The notes below the pieces were generated by a model. The model was not told the DNA's origin and did not search any database. It saw only the letters and a list, made by a program, of their open reading frames with translations. Both the position numbers and the translations under genes were made by a program. Shown here one piece after another: positions 47,419-58,465 of a stretch of 64,000 nucleotides of DNA. Where the stretch lies: the NCBI GenBank assembly GCA_949152475.1, contig OX424558.1, positions 35,722,651 to 35,786,650 of the forward strand. Reading direction: 5' to 3'. This DNA comes from Terebella lapidaria (Eukaryota > Annelida > Polychaeta > Terebellida > Terebellidae). Numbering within the stretch: the first letter of the stretch is position 1; each line of letters begins with the position of its first letter.

Positions 47419-50400
47419 GTGCATTCTGACTGCACGCGCGCCTACGGGTGTCGCATCTGCAATGGAAACATCGGCCATTTAACATTAACACACTGGCGTC
47501 TGTTAAACTTTATCACAATGGCAGCAGCAGAAACTTTTCTACGGGCACCAAGCCTTGAGGTCTTATTATCATTCAAGAAAGTTGAATTGTTGGAAGTTTG
47601 CAAGTCGTTAAACCTAGAAGGAAAACAATCTATGCGCAAGTCTGATTTACGTCGGCTTGTTGTTGATTACTTGGTGGACAATGATGATTTGCCTGAGGAT
47701 GTGTTTGAGCACTTACCTCCTGATCCCCTTGATATCTCTCAGACACAACTTGAGATGGAAACACAGATCAAACTGAAACAAATGGAAATACATGCACAAA
47801 TACAAATGCAAGAAAGAGAACTCCAAACAAAAACAGAAATTCGTGAAAGGGAATTACAAGCGCAGACAGAGCAAGAAAAAATAAATGCAGAAACTCGTTT
47901 AAAAGAATTAGAGATTAAGCTTGCTGAAGCTGAGTCAAGAAGGGATCAGTTCGATTTGACTAAGCATGTGCGCCTTGTACCCCCTTTCAACGAATCTGAA
48001 ATTGACAGGTACTTTTCACACTTTGAGAAGGTTGCCAAAAATTTGAACTGGCCCGTAAAAATGTGGCCCATGTTGTTGCAGACAGTGTTGAAAGGTAGAG
48101 CCCAGGAGGCCTACGCTGCACTTTCAGTGGCTGATTGTACTGATTATCAATGTGTCAAAGCAGCCATTCTCAAAGCGTATGAATTGGTTCCTGAGGCATA
48201 CAGACAAAAATTCAGAAAATACAAGAAACAAGACAATGAAACTTACGTTGAATTTGCTCGACAGAAAGAGGTGTTCTTTGAAAGATGGTGCAATTCTAAA
48301 GATATTGATTCGGATTTTGAAAAGTTAAGACAAACAATTCTCATTGAAGAATTTAAGAGGTGTGTTAATGATGACTTAAAGACTTACCTTGATGAGAAAA
48401 AGATTGATGATCTTCATGAATTGGCCACCTTTGCTGATGATTATGCACTAACTCACAGGCATCGTAACAATCACAAACAAAAGTCATTCAGTACTCACAA
48501 GCCTGGTCCAAGTGACAAAAGTCCAGGGGCTGTTCCAGCTGATCAGTCTCCTGCTGTGGATGATCACGGTGCTCGTGCAGACAAAAAGTCTAGCACAGTT
48601 TCTCACAGTCCTAGTTCACGAGGTTCTCATTCCCAAGGACGTGGTTATCGTCAGTTCAGTAGTTGGGGTAGAGGTGCTCCAAGGTCGGGTGGTCCGACAT
48701 GTTACTACTGTAAGAAGCCAGGACATGTCATATCTGATTGCTGGGCTAGAAAAAATGAAAGTAAAGAAACTTCTGAAGTGAAGACTGATGGTTTGGTCAG
48801 TAGTGGCCATGGCAACATGGGTTTCACTAGTCCAGTACATGGTGAGATTACTGATCATTTTGTTGCAAAGAGCAATGATATCAGAGATGAGTACAAACCG
48901 TTTGTCTCAGATGGCTTCGTGTCATTGGAGGACGACTCATCTGGAAAAGTACCAATAAAGATTTTGCGTGATACAGGAGCGACACAGTCCTTGCTCTTGG
49001 CCAGTACTTTACCTTTTGATTCCAACTCATCCACTGATGAGTTAGTTATTGTCCGTGGTCTTGAAAGTGGATTTGTTGATGTTCCACTCCACCGTGTGAA
49101 TCTAGTTTCGGACTTAGTATCTGGGAGTGTAGTAGTGGGGATATTGCCCACTCTGCCTGCAACAGGCATATCCTTATTGTTAGGAAATGATTTGGCCGGG
49201 GGAAAAGTGATCCCTGAGCCCAGGATGTCGTCTGAGCCAGTGACAATGCCTGAAGTAGAGAAAATTGGAGAGGAGATTCCAGACGTGTTTCCCTCTTGCG
49301 CAGTCACCCGAGCTCAAGCCAAGAAAATGACTGATGATGATGACAAAAATGTGGATGACACTAACGTTGATTTGTCTCAAACGTTCATGAACATTGAGAA
49401 TTTCTCTAGTGTCACTGATTCTGGTGATGTAGACATGTCATTGTCGAGACATAGTCTTGTGGAAAAACAAAAGGAGGATCCAAGTTTGGCCCCTTTGTTT
49501 GATTCAGTGTTGTCAGATGACGAGTTGGATAAGGTTCCTACGGGTTACTTTATCAAGAACAAGGTCTTAATGAGGAAGTGGCGACCCACTGATGTCCCTG
49601 CCTCAGATGATTGGTCGGTTGTACAGCAAATTGTAGTTCCGGAAGTGTACCGGTCGGAAGTGTTGAGATTAGCTCACACTCTGCCATTAGCTGGACATCT
49701 TGGTATAAACAAAACTTACTACAGAATTACTAGACATTTCTATTGGCCTAAAATCCGACAGGATGTAGCAGATTATTGCAAGACCTGCCATACCTGTCAG
49801 ATGGTAGGAAAACCTAACCAGAAAATTCCAGTGGCCCCATTACAGCCCATTCCAGCATTCCAGGAGCCTTTCAGTCGGGTGATCATAGATTGCGTTGGCC
49901 CACTGCCAAAATCTAGGTCTGGGAATCAGTACTTACTGACGGTCATGTGTGCGTCCACACGGTTTCCAGAGGCCATACCTCTTCGTAACATTTCATCAAG
50001 GACAGTAGCCAAGGCTCTCATCAAGTTTTTCACGTTAGTAGGTTTGCCTTCCGAAATTCAATCAGATCAGGGTTCAAATTTTATGTCAGGGCTGTTTCAG
50101 CAGCTAGTTTGTCAAATGGGTGCAAAACAGATAAGATCTAGTGCATATCACCCAGAGTCACAGGGTGTTCTCGAAAGATTTCACTCCACCCTGAAGAATA
50201 TGATCCGTACCTATTGTTATGAGAATGAGAAGGATTGGGACGAAGGTATCTGTTTGTTGTTGTTTACAGCGAGAGAGGCCGTTCAGGAGTCGTTAGGATT
50301 CAGTCCGTTTGAGTTAGTGTTCGGTCACACTGTTCGCGGACCACTGAAACTCATGAAGGAAAACTGGTTGCAAGAGAATGGTGAACCGATGAGTTTGCTC

Positions 50401-52230
50401 GACTATGTGTCTAACTTTCGAGAAAGGTTGACTAGGGCATGTGAGTTGGCTCAAGAGAATTTGAAGTCAGCACAAAGAAAAATGAAGGGTTATTATGACC
50501 AGGATGCAGTCCATCGTAAATTTCAAATTGGACAAAAGGTGTTGGTGTTGTTGCCTATAGTTGGCAATCCTCTTCAAGCACGTTACCACGGTCCATATGA
50601 AGTGGTCAGAAAAATCAGTGATCTTAACTATGTAGTGAAAACGCCTGACCAGAGGAAGCCAACACAGTTATGCCATGTCAATATGTTGAAGCCATATTTT
50701 GACAGAGATACAGGCCAAGAAGTGTACATTGTCCAGGCAGAAAGTCCACCTTTGGGTGAAGATAGATTTGGTGAGGAATTCATGGGTAGAACTAACATTG
50801 GTGTGAAATTGTCAAATTCTCAGATTTTGTCTAATCTGGATGAGAAATTAGCCCACCTACCTATTGAAGAAAAACAAGAACTTTCCAGAGTCATTAAGTC
50901 GTATGATTCTTTGTTTCCTGACGTTCCTAAAAGGACAACTTTTACTTACCATGATGTTGATGTCGGAAATGCTGACCCAGTGAAACAGCATCCGTACAGG
51001 TTGAGTCCTTATAAAGCTGAGGTCATGCAGAAAGAAGTAGCCTACATGTTAGAAAATGGCATCATTGAGCCAAGCCAAAGTTGTTGGTCTTCACCTTGTG
51101 TTATGGTTCCTAAACCAGATGGCTCAATACGGTTTTGCACAGACTACCGTAAAGTTAACCAGTTAACCAAGACTGATTCTTATCCCATCCCTAGAATGGA
51201 AGATTGCATTGATCGTATTGGGAAAGCCCGATACATAACTAAGTGTGATTTACTAAAAGGTTATTGGTGTGCTCCATTGACAGAACGGGCGAAGGAGATT
51301 TCAGCGTTTGTGACACCGAATGGTTTGTTCCAGTATCGTGTAATGCCATTTGGCATGAAAAACTCTCAAGCCACATTCCAGAGAATGATGAATGAATGTC
51401 TCAGAGGCCTTGAAGGTGTCGAAACTTATGTAGACGACATTATTGTGTATAGTGACACATGGCCAGAACACTTGTCTCGATTGTGTAAAATGTTTGAACG
51501 GCTCACAGAAGCCAACCTTACAGTGAATCTGTCTAAGAGTGACTTTTGTCAAGCGAAGGTGACTTACCTTGGTCATGTTGTGGGTCACGGCCAGATTCGA
51601 CCCATTGATGCGAAGATCCAGAGTATCATGCATTATTCTGTTCCAACAAACTTACGGAGTTTGAGAAGATTCCTTGGCATGGCGGGGTACTACAGGAAGT
51701 TCTGTAGAAACTTTTCGGACATCGCGTTACCGCTAACAGCCTTACTGAAAAAGAAAGCAAAGTTTGTTTGGTCAGCTGCATGTCAACAAGCCTTTGAGAG
51801 AGTGAAGGCAATATTATGTACAAATCCTGTTCTTAAAGCACCTGATTTTGGTCTTCCATTTCGTCTTGCTGTTGATGCCAGTGATTATGGTGCTGGTGCA
51901 GTGTTGTTGCAGGCTGACAAAGATAATGTTGAACATCCTGTCTGTTACTTTTCCAAGAAGTTTGATGTTCATCAGAAAAATTACTCAACCATTGAGAAAG
52001 AAACATTAGCTCTTATATTTGCCTTACAACATTTTGATGTCTATGTTTCGTCGCCTCATCATCCTGTACTTGTTTACACCGATCATAATCCATTGACATT
52101 TTTGAGTAGACTTAAGAACAAGAATCGCAGGTTATTACATTGGAGTCTGCTCTTGCAGGAATATAACCTTGATGTAAGACACATCCGAGGTGTTGATAAT
52201 GTGTGTGCTGATGCATTGTCTCGTGTTTAG
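47419..52230 (+). CDS. Gag-pol polyprotein with integrase before RT (Gmr1 type)
   Basis: A 1603-codon frame. A later methionine at 47518 (MAAAETF) has better start context and may be the true start. A SAP-like segment lies near residues 45-90, then a coiled-coil-prone charged stretch, a capsid-like region, one CCHC knuckle (~428-441), a protease DTGA motif (~519), the integrase HHCC head (~752-795) and DDE core (~820-940), a reverse transcriptase with YVDD (~1336), and RNase H (~1477-1595). In ordinary Ty3/gypsy elements integrase comes last. The swapped order is known from the Gmr1 group, first described in deuterostomes. Gag and pol sit in one frame, so no frameshift is needed. Confidence 0.93.
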   Translation: MHSDCTRAYGCRICNGNIGHLTLTHWRLLNFITMAAAETFLRAPSLEVLLSFKKVELLEVCKSLNLEGKQSMRKSDLRRLVVDYLVDNDDLPEDVFEHLPPDPLDISQTQLEMETQIKLKQMEIHAQIQMQERELQTKTEIRERELQAQTEQEKINAETRLKELEIKLAEAESRRDQFDLTKHVRLVPPFNESEIDRYFSHFEKVAKNLNWPVKMWPMLLQTVLKGRAQEAYAALSVADCTDYQCVKAAILKAYELVPEAYRQKFRKYKKQDNETYVEFARQKEVFFERWCNSKDIDSDFEKLRQTILIEEFKRCVNDDLKTYLDEKKIDDLHELATFADDYALTHRHRNNHKQKSFSTHKPGPSDKSPGAVPADQSPAVDDHGARADKKSSTVSHSPSSRGSHSQGRGYRQFSSWGRGAPRSGGPTCYYCKKPGHVISDCWARKNESKETSEVKTDGLVSSGHGNMGFTSPVHGEITDHFVAKSNDIRDEYKPFVSDGFVSLEDDSSGKVPIKILRDTGATQSLLLASTLPFDSNSSTDELVIVRGLESGFVDVPLHRVNLVSDLVSGSVVVGILPTLPATGISLLLGNDLAGGKVIPEPRMSSEPVTMPEVEKIGEEIPDVFPSCAVTRAQAKKMTDDDDKNVDDTNVDLSQTFMNIENFSSVTDSGDVDMSLSRHSLVEKQKEDPSLAPLFDSVLSDDELDKVPTGYFIKNKVLMRKWRPTDVPASDDWSVVQQIVVPEVYRSEVLRLAHTLPLAGHLGINKTYYRITRHFYWPKIRQDVADYCKTCHTCQMVGKPNQKIPVAPLQPIPAFQEPFSRVIIDCVGPLPKSRSGNQYLLTVMCASTRFPEAIPLRNISSRTVAKALIKFFTLVGLPSEIQSDQGSNFMSGLFQQLVCQMGAKQIRSSAYHPESQGVLERFHSTLKNMIRTYCYENEKDWDEGICLLLFTAREAVQESLGFSPFELVFGHTVRGPLKLMKENWLQENGEPMSLLDYVSNFRERLTRACELAQENLKSAQRKMKGYYDQDAVHRKFQIGQKVLVLLPIVGNPLQARYHGPYEVVRKISDLNYVVKTPDQRKPTQLCHVNMLKPYFDRDTGQEVYIVQAESPPLGEDRFGEEFMGRTNIGVKLSNSQILSNLDEKLAHLPIEEKQELSRVIKSYDSLFPDVPKRTTFTYHDVDVGNADPVKQHPYRLSPYKAEVMQKEVAYMLENGIIEPSQSCWSSPCVMVPKPDGSIRFCTDYRKVNQLTKTDSYPIPRMEDCIDRIGKARYITKCDLLKGYWCAPLTERAKEISAFVTPNGLFQYRVMPFGMKNSQATFQRMMNECLRGLEGVETYVDDIIVYSDTWPEHLSRLCKMFERLTEANLTVNLSKSDFCQAKVTYLGHVVGHGQIRPIDAKIQSIMHYSVPTNLRSLRRFLGMAGYYRKFCRNFSDIALPLTALLKKKAKFVWSAACQQAFERVKAILCTNPVLKAPDFGLPFRLAVDASDYGAGAVLLQADKDNVEHPVCYFSKKFDVHQKNYSTIEKETLALIFALQHFDVYVSSPHHPVLVYTDHNPLTFLSRLKNKNRRLLHWSLLLQEYNLDVRHIRGVDNVCADALSRV

Positions 52231-52336
52231 TGGGTTTTTTGTATGTGTCGTTGATGATGATTTTTCTCCTGTAATTTTTAGAGTTTTTGGAGTTTGGTAA
52301 AAAGTTGTTCCAACTTTTTTTCGTTAGGTGGGGAGG

Positions 52337-52903
52337 TGTGATGTATATGTGGTTAGCTGCGAGTGTTTGGCCCGCGAGCCGGCCAGAAAACTTTCCCGGC
52401 CGAGAATTTTTCTTTTGATGTTTTTTGTGTGCCTGAGCGTGTGAGCTGCTGGATTCCGCGTTGGGCGGATAAAACTTCACCGCCTGCCCGAGAGCTGGAG
52501 AGAGAGACTTCGACCGCGCGGACGGCAAGTCATGGACTGCTAAATCGGATTGCTATATACTTCTGGAAGCTATTTGGACATTTGTGATGAATTATATTTG
52601 GAAACTATAACATATTTTTGGATGGACCTTACGCCGGAATCACCGAGGATATGACATCTTGCCGAGTTAACGGAATTCGGTGATCTTTGTGGACATTTGT
52701 AAACAAGCGGAATCGCGTGTGTGTATGAAACTGGAACTGTGCTTACGTGCCGAGCCGCACGCCGGCTGATTGTGTATCGCGGACTCGTATATTTTCACCT
52801 GTTTCCCTGTATGCATGAATGTGTGTGTATTTGATGTTTTGAGTGTGAGATTAAAGTTTTTGTATATACAATGTGTTTGTTTTCCTGTTGCTGATACGTG
52901 ACA
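52337..52903 (+). repeat. 3' LTR of the Gmr1-like element
   Basis: 567-bp repeat identical by eye to 46757..47323, preceded by a ggtggggagg purine tract. Confidence 0.94.
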
Positions 52904-52907
52904 ACAT

Positions 52908-54270
52908 TCACAGTATTGAACATGGTATGTCTGATCCCCTTATACACCGGTCATTGTTTACTGGATGGGGGGTTGGATGTTTTTTTCCGAGATATGAGTT
53001 TTCAAAGTTTGACCCCTCCCCCCCTCCACCAATATCGAAAACCAGTCTATGACCCCCCCCCCCCCCCTCCCCCACCTCCACCAAGATCCAAACGAAAAGT
53101 ATGACCCCAATCCCCATGTATGAATTTAAGGCTGTGCTTCACGATTGATGATAATTACAGGGCACCAGTATCATAATATATATATGATTCTTGAATGCTT
53201 TTTACGCGTTATTTACATTTCTATTGAAACAATTGTGACTATTGTCGCAAATTTATGATACTATTTAAGGTCAGTGAATATTATGATTTGTGCTCTTCGT
53301 GTATCCACCATTCCTTAGCTTCGAATGTGAATGCCATTACAACAATTATTACTTGTATGCATACTATATATGGGCACTTAATTATGACAGGTGTTTGAGG
53401 GCAAAACCAGACCCCCCCCCCGTACATCTATATCCAGGATGACTTCCCTCCGAATACTAGCATTTGCGAACTCGCAAAAAATACAGGGCTCTTCCACATA
53501 TCATTGATGAGTAGGGAAGAATTGGTGGATCAGGCCATTCAGAACTGTTTTTTTTTAAGTCTTGAATCAGGTTTGTGTTGGCTCTATGATGGGCTCATAA
53601 TGTTCTGTCACCATCCAAATCATGTGAGTCAGATTCACTACCCGGGTCATCCGGGGCGATCCAAGACTATTTTGCCATTCTGTTTGGAAAAGTCCATGTC
53701 TTTTACATGGTGGTTTGTGATAGCCGTAGGCTCATAACATTTCAGATTTGCTCCCAGGCAATGGAGCTCATGAGCCAGTTGGTTGATGAAAACTTGTAAA
53801 GTAATATTGGAATATGCTTCTAAGAGCCAATTGGCTCCTAGAAATTGTTGAATAGGAGCGAAATAGGAGCCTTTGGCTCCTTGATAATATTATAAATTTT
53901 GAGCCCTGATGTACCTCTTGCACCTCACCTCGGCATCTCTTGACGTTGTGCCATCAAAAATAAAAGTATGACCACCCCAATAATGGTTAGGAGCAAAGTG
54001 GAGTCCTCCTACTGCCCAAGCTCGTTCCACATCATGGGACATTTTACCATCGTACACCAATTGTTTTTAATACAAGCAGAGTTATTGCAACTTTTGATTT
54101 TGATCTTTTATCTGACCTTGACCTTGTCGTTCAATAGTGAGCAATAAAATTTCACAGTATTGTTTCTATCATCCAGGCACATCTCGTGAACGAAATGGGT
54201 TAAAACGATTGAAAACTAGCTTCACAATATATGGCCTTGAGTCTCAGAACACTCGAGAGTCGCAAAATCG
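52908..54270. other. Intergenic DNA with C-rich tracts
   Basis: Runs of C occur at about 53018, 53054..53078 and 53411..53420, in repeated gacccc(c) contexts. Around 53750..53885 ggagcc/ggctcc words recur in both orientations. No gene supported. Confidence 0.45.
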
Positions 54271-54282
54271 TGACCCGTAATT

Positions 54283-54821
54283 TTTCGACATCGGGCGATA
54301 ATGGAGAGTTTTCGTCGCACGACCATTGGTCATACACCATACGATCGAGAATAGGCCAGAGAAAAATACGAAAATAGTTGGAAAAATAAATATCAAGTAG
54401 AACCGGAGTTCTTCTTAAGTGATTTTCATGGCGCTTCACTCCTATAAATTTCAGATCAATAGGTCCGTTTGTCTTTGAGTTATAAGCGCAGACATTTGCA
54501 CTGAAAAGTCGCGGGCAAAAAATAACCGAAATCCTGAACCCCCAATTTTTTTCGACATCGGGCGATAAATGGAGAAAAAATTAATATCAAGTAGAATCGG
54601 AGTAAAAGCCAATTATGTGATTTTCACTTTTTCCGTTGCCATGGCAACCGCTTTTATACAATCTGACAAAATTTGAGGAGGACCGAGCCATTGCCATACC
54701 GCTTCATACCTATAAGTTTCACATCGATCAGACCATTTGTATCCGAGCTATGCGCGCGGACAGACAGACTGACAGACCCGAATGCAATATCCTCGCCCCC
54801 CGTCCCCCCACGGGGGCGAGG
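54283..54821. repeat. Twice-repeated module ending in a GC hairpin
   Basis: A block starting ttttcgacatcgggcgata occurs near 54285 and 54546. Both copies continue through a tgattttca..cataagtttcaga-like stretch to a gtatccgagctat / gtctttgagttat block. The second copy ends in a gacagacagactgacagac run and a hairpin at 54791..54821 (cctcgccccc..gggggcgagg). Similar hairpin-ended repeats are common in aquatic invertebrate genomes, which is stated from general knowledge only. Confidence 0.6.
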
Positions 54822-54980
54822 GTAATAATGATGGAAACACTGTAAAAGATAATCATAGAAACGTGAAATTGATAATTTACGTGGGCGGATTAACAAAATT
54901 CTACGTCTTCACAGAGCGTGCCCTCAATACTCGCCTGGAAAAGATCTTTAGGTACCTGACGTCGAGTTAATATGTCAGTA

Positions 54981-55495
54981 AAACACGCTTCCCGACTGTA
55001 GTTTGGTGTTGCATAGTCGAATCAACTTGAGATTGTGTGTGTCTTAATTGGGTATCATGCCGTAATTTATCACGGACTTGCAGAATTTTATCTTTAAAAA
55101 TTTTAAAATGGCAATCTACCTTAATGTTAAATTTCAGTTGAAAATGGGATCGAATGAATTTCAATAAGTTCAGGGCTTTTATCATGTTTATGCCCATACA
55201 GAATGAATATATTGCATTGATTTAATGTCGGAAGGCATAGTCGCGGTGTACACTAAACATGTTCATTTAGAAGCAATATATAACTCAAACATCGAATAAA
55301 GGTCGTTTTTGTGTGCACCCCCTGAAATGCCATGTTAGGCTGAATTTTAACATTGGTGGGGTAGATTGCTAACTTTTTTATTTTTAAAATAAAATTATGA
55401 AATTCGGTTGAAAAATTACGGCATGATACCCAATCCAGACACACAAAATTTTAAGTTGATTCGAGAATCCAAAACTATGGCCAAGAAGCGTGTTT
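54981..55495. mobile_element. 515-bp foldback element
   Basis: Starts AAACACGCTT and ends AAGCGTGTTT. The arms pair imperfectly for about 160 bp, with long identical blocks such as ttgggtatcatgccgtaatt (near 55049) and its complement (near 55420). No coding frame. Flanking duplications were not resolved. Confidence 0.72.
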
Positions 55496-56012
55496 CATTG
55501 AGAGATGAACTTGGCTTTAGTGCCGGGTGGCCACAGAGAATGCGAGTTACCATTTTGTTTTCTTTCCTCCAGACCTTCGCTAATTGGGGGTGAAATTTCC
55601 ATTCAGTGAGGATCTTACTCCGTGAAATGCCCGAACACTATAGGGGTATAGTCGTTCAAAATGACTTTTGACGAGTTCTCAAATAATAATTCAGGTAAAC
55701 CGAATAACCCAAATGGCCACAGAAAACGCAGTTATTGTTTAATGACTTCACTTACAACGATGCGTGTATTCGCTGATACATGACACGCTAATATCTATTT
55801 GACATTTTGCAATATTCTGACAGTCGAGGGTTACTACAATATGTATTGCGTTAAAACAGACACAGACGTGGGCTTACTAAATTTATTGACATGACATAAT
55901 ATTATGTATATAGATTTGATGACACAGACACATTAAAATAGCGACATGTAAAATAATTGTGGTACAACAGAGGTCCCAACCCAGAGTAGGGAGTAGTAGT
56001 TACAAGTAGTAG

Positions 56013-56796
56013 TTATAAACCCTTGAAAGCATTTTGTAGAGCATGAAACTTCATGCCCGTGGTGGGTTTTAGATACGAGAAAACAGCGTCGGACGACCAA
56101 TCTCCAATCGCCTTAACCATAGCTAAGGGGGTCCCTGTAGAAAGCAACCAAGTGGCTCCGCCACGCCGCAAACTATGTGTGTTGTATTTTCCTGACAAAA
56201 GACCCACCCCAGATGACAGTTGCAAAAATCTCTGGCGGAAATGAGCCTGGGTTAACTGAACGAACACGCCATTACGGGGGATGGTGAACAATGGTTCAGA
56301 GGGGGGAACCTGGAGCGTGAGACCTAGGAACCTGATAACATGAGTAGCGGGACACAACAGGGGATGTTTTGTGTAAGGGAGGACTACCTCGTGGACTCTA
56401 GACTTACACTGGTTTGTTTTAGAGGCACGAACCTTAAGGACAACACCCTGTTTATTCACCGAGACATCCTGACGAGTGACAGACATACTGGATGTGGACG
56501 ATGACACCGTGAAGTTACTGACTCTCAGCAAACCAAAAAAATCCTGTCAGGCAGGCCGACCAGAATTGCATGTCTGACAAATCTGAAAAGTTGAGGCAAC
56601 GAGAAAAGCTGATGAGGTGTTCAGGCAAAATAGGGGCCTTTTGGTTTGCACTGTTACCTTTCTGTCTACGGACACCCTTGATTAGTGATCCAAGTTCCCA
56701 GGTTTCTACTGGATTGGGAAGACCAAATTCAAGACTGATAAGACGAAGGACATTAATGTACTGCCTAACCGTGGAAGGAGACCTGGAACGGGCCAA
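56013..56796 (-). pseudogene. DIRS-like tyrosine recombinase region
   Basis: The N-terminal part is a helical core-binding region. The C-terminal part has the HSLRRG box and a late tyrosine (FSYL) of the phage-integrase fold used by DIRS and Ngaro elements for circular integration. It lies at the 3' end of the element, as expected. It shares in the element's decay. Confidence 0.8.
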
Positions 56797-56879
56797 GTAA
56801 GCAGCATATCTACATACATTATCGGTAGAGATTGGTAAGGGCGGACACTTGGTTTGGACACAGAACTGCAGGTAAGTTT

Positions 56880-58427
56880 TTAGATGGACTCTGTAGGCTG
56901 ACTTCGTCGACTCGGCCAGGCACTTGGACCGCCAGTACGCCGCCTCTCTGTCCAGGTCCTGTCGGAGCTGCTGAGCTGCGAGATCTGTGGGTCAACAGAT
57001 AACATGGACATCGGTGTCATGTGTGGAGCTACATACAACAGTACATTGCTTTTATCATACATTGGATGCAATATATGTAACAGAAAGCTTAGATAGCCAT
57101 TTGCATACAGTCTGCTTATTGAGTCCGCTATCACATTGTCACATCCTGGAATATGGACAGCATGTAAGCTAAAGTCATAATGCAATGCAATGAGTGATAA
57201 AGCCTTGAGAATTGTCAGACACACTATGTTTGTTGATGAACCCTTGTTTAGCATAGCTTCGACGACACGACTGTCTGTGTGGACCACGACACGGCGGCCC
57301 GCCCACGCAGGTCCCCAGCGGAGGGCAGACACACACACAGCTGCGAGTTCCTTAACGTTTATGTGTTCACCAGCGATGTCGGGCCAGTCCGCCTGCCATG
57401 CCGTAAACACCCAGTCCCCATGGCAGAATGCTCCGCCCGCTTGGACACTGGCGTCGGTGAATACGTGGCGCGTCTCCCGGTCATCCCAAATCCGCTTGGT
57501 GTTGTTGCCGTAAACCAACCAGACCTGCCACCACTGTAGGTCCTCCCTGAGCGTCGACAGCGGGGCCTTGTGGGTGGGGTGGTTTAGAGATCGGATGACA
57601 TTGAAGATCGACCTGATGTGTGTTCTGCCCCACGGAATCAGGTGGGCAGCCCAGGAGAGTCTACCCGCCAATGACTCTAGCTGTCGACGTGATATACGCT
57701 TGCGTAGCTGTAGGTCTGCGAGTAGAGTCTGTAGCTGACGTGTTCATAGCGTGTTCATAGCGGCCTGACACTGGGTGAAAGTTTCTCCGGCCACCAGGAA
57801 GTCGTCAAGGAACACTGTCACGGCGTTGAATCCTCTCCTTTCCATCATTCGTCGCACTGATTGCGTTAGTGTGTGGAATAAGTGGGGGCTTTTGCGTGCT
57901 CCAAACGGCAGCCGGGCATCATACATATACTGGGAACGGCCTGTCTTAAATGTCCACTGAAGTCCGGTCAGCTGATACTGTGAGGGGTGAAGTGGCACTA
58001 TCCGGTAGGCTGACTGGAGGTCTACCTTGGCCATAAACCATCCAGGGCCTATCTTGGCTATCGCGTCGTTCACGGACTCGGCTCGGAAAGGCTCTTTGGT
58101 GGCCATGTTGTTGAGGCAGGCATCATCCGGTCGGCTCATATCGTGAATGAGCCGGATACCACCGGAGCTCTTGGGCACTGCTGATATCGCGCTGACGATG
58201 GCTGGTTTGGTGTTCACTGGTACATAGCGTCCGAGTAGCACTTCCTCCTTGATCTGGTCCTCGACAAGGTCACGTGTCTCTGCTGCGGTGGCCGATGTAC
58301 TGTTTCTGACGTAGACATCAGCAATACTGTCTGAGCACATGTTGTCTGTGATGAGAAAACCGTGCCTGATACCGTCCAATATAAATGATCGATCAGGGTC
58401 ATCGCTGGGCAGTTCCTGTTCCCACAA
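56880..58427 (-). pseudogene. DIRS-like reverse transcriptase and RNase H region
   Basis: The reverse transcriptase half has the LPFGARKSP and FLDDF boxes typical of DIRS-type enzymes. The RNase H half has FTDAS, an ELAA glutamate, a HTDSRV aspartate and a downstream VIADSISR aspartate. No methyltransferase domain follows. The region is broken. Confidence 0.82.
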
Positions 58428-58465
58428 TGCCAGTTTCTAAGTCAGCGGGGACATTGTGGGCACAC

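Larger units (their letters stand above)
46757..52903 (+). mobile_element. Gmr1-like LTR retrotransposon, very young and whole-looking
   Basis: Two 567-bp direct repeats (46757..47323 and 52337..52903) show no difference by eye and are flanked by the 4-bp duplication acat (46753..46756, 52904..52907). A tRNA-Pro-like primer site (TGGGGGCTCG at 47331) lies seven bases inside the 5' LTR. A purine tract ending at 52336 abuts the 3' LTR. One long frame encodes gag, protease, integrase, reverse transcriptase and RNase H, in that order. This copia-like order with gypsy-type domains defines the Gmr1 group. The element looks whole. Identical LTRs mean insertion is very recent or the LTRs have been converted. 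Confidence 0.95.

Noticed and set aside
48512-49380. Frames of 66-150 codons on either strand inside the Gmr1-like element
   Set aside because: Shadows of the long gag-pol frame.
46783-52587. 74- and 82-codon frames found twice
   Set aside because: They sit in the two identical LTRs and have no features of a protein gene.
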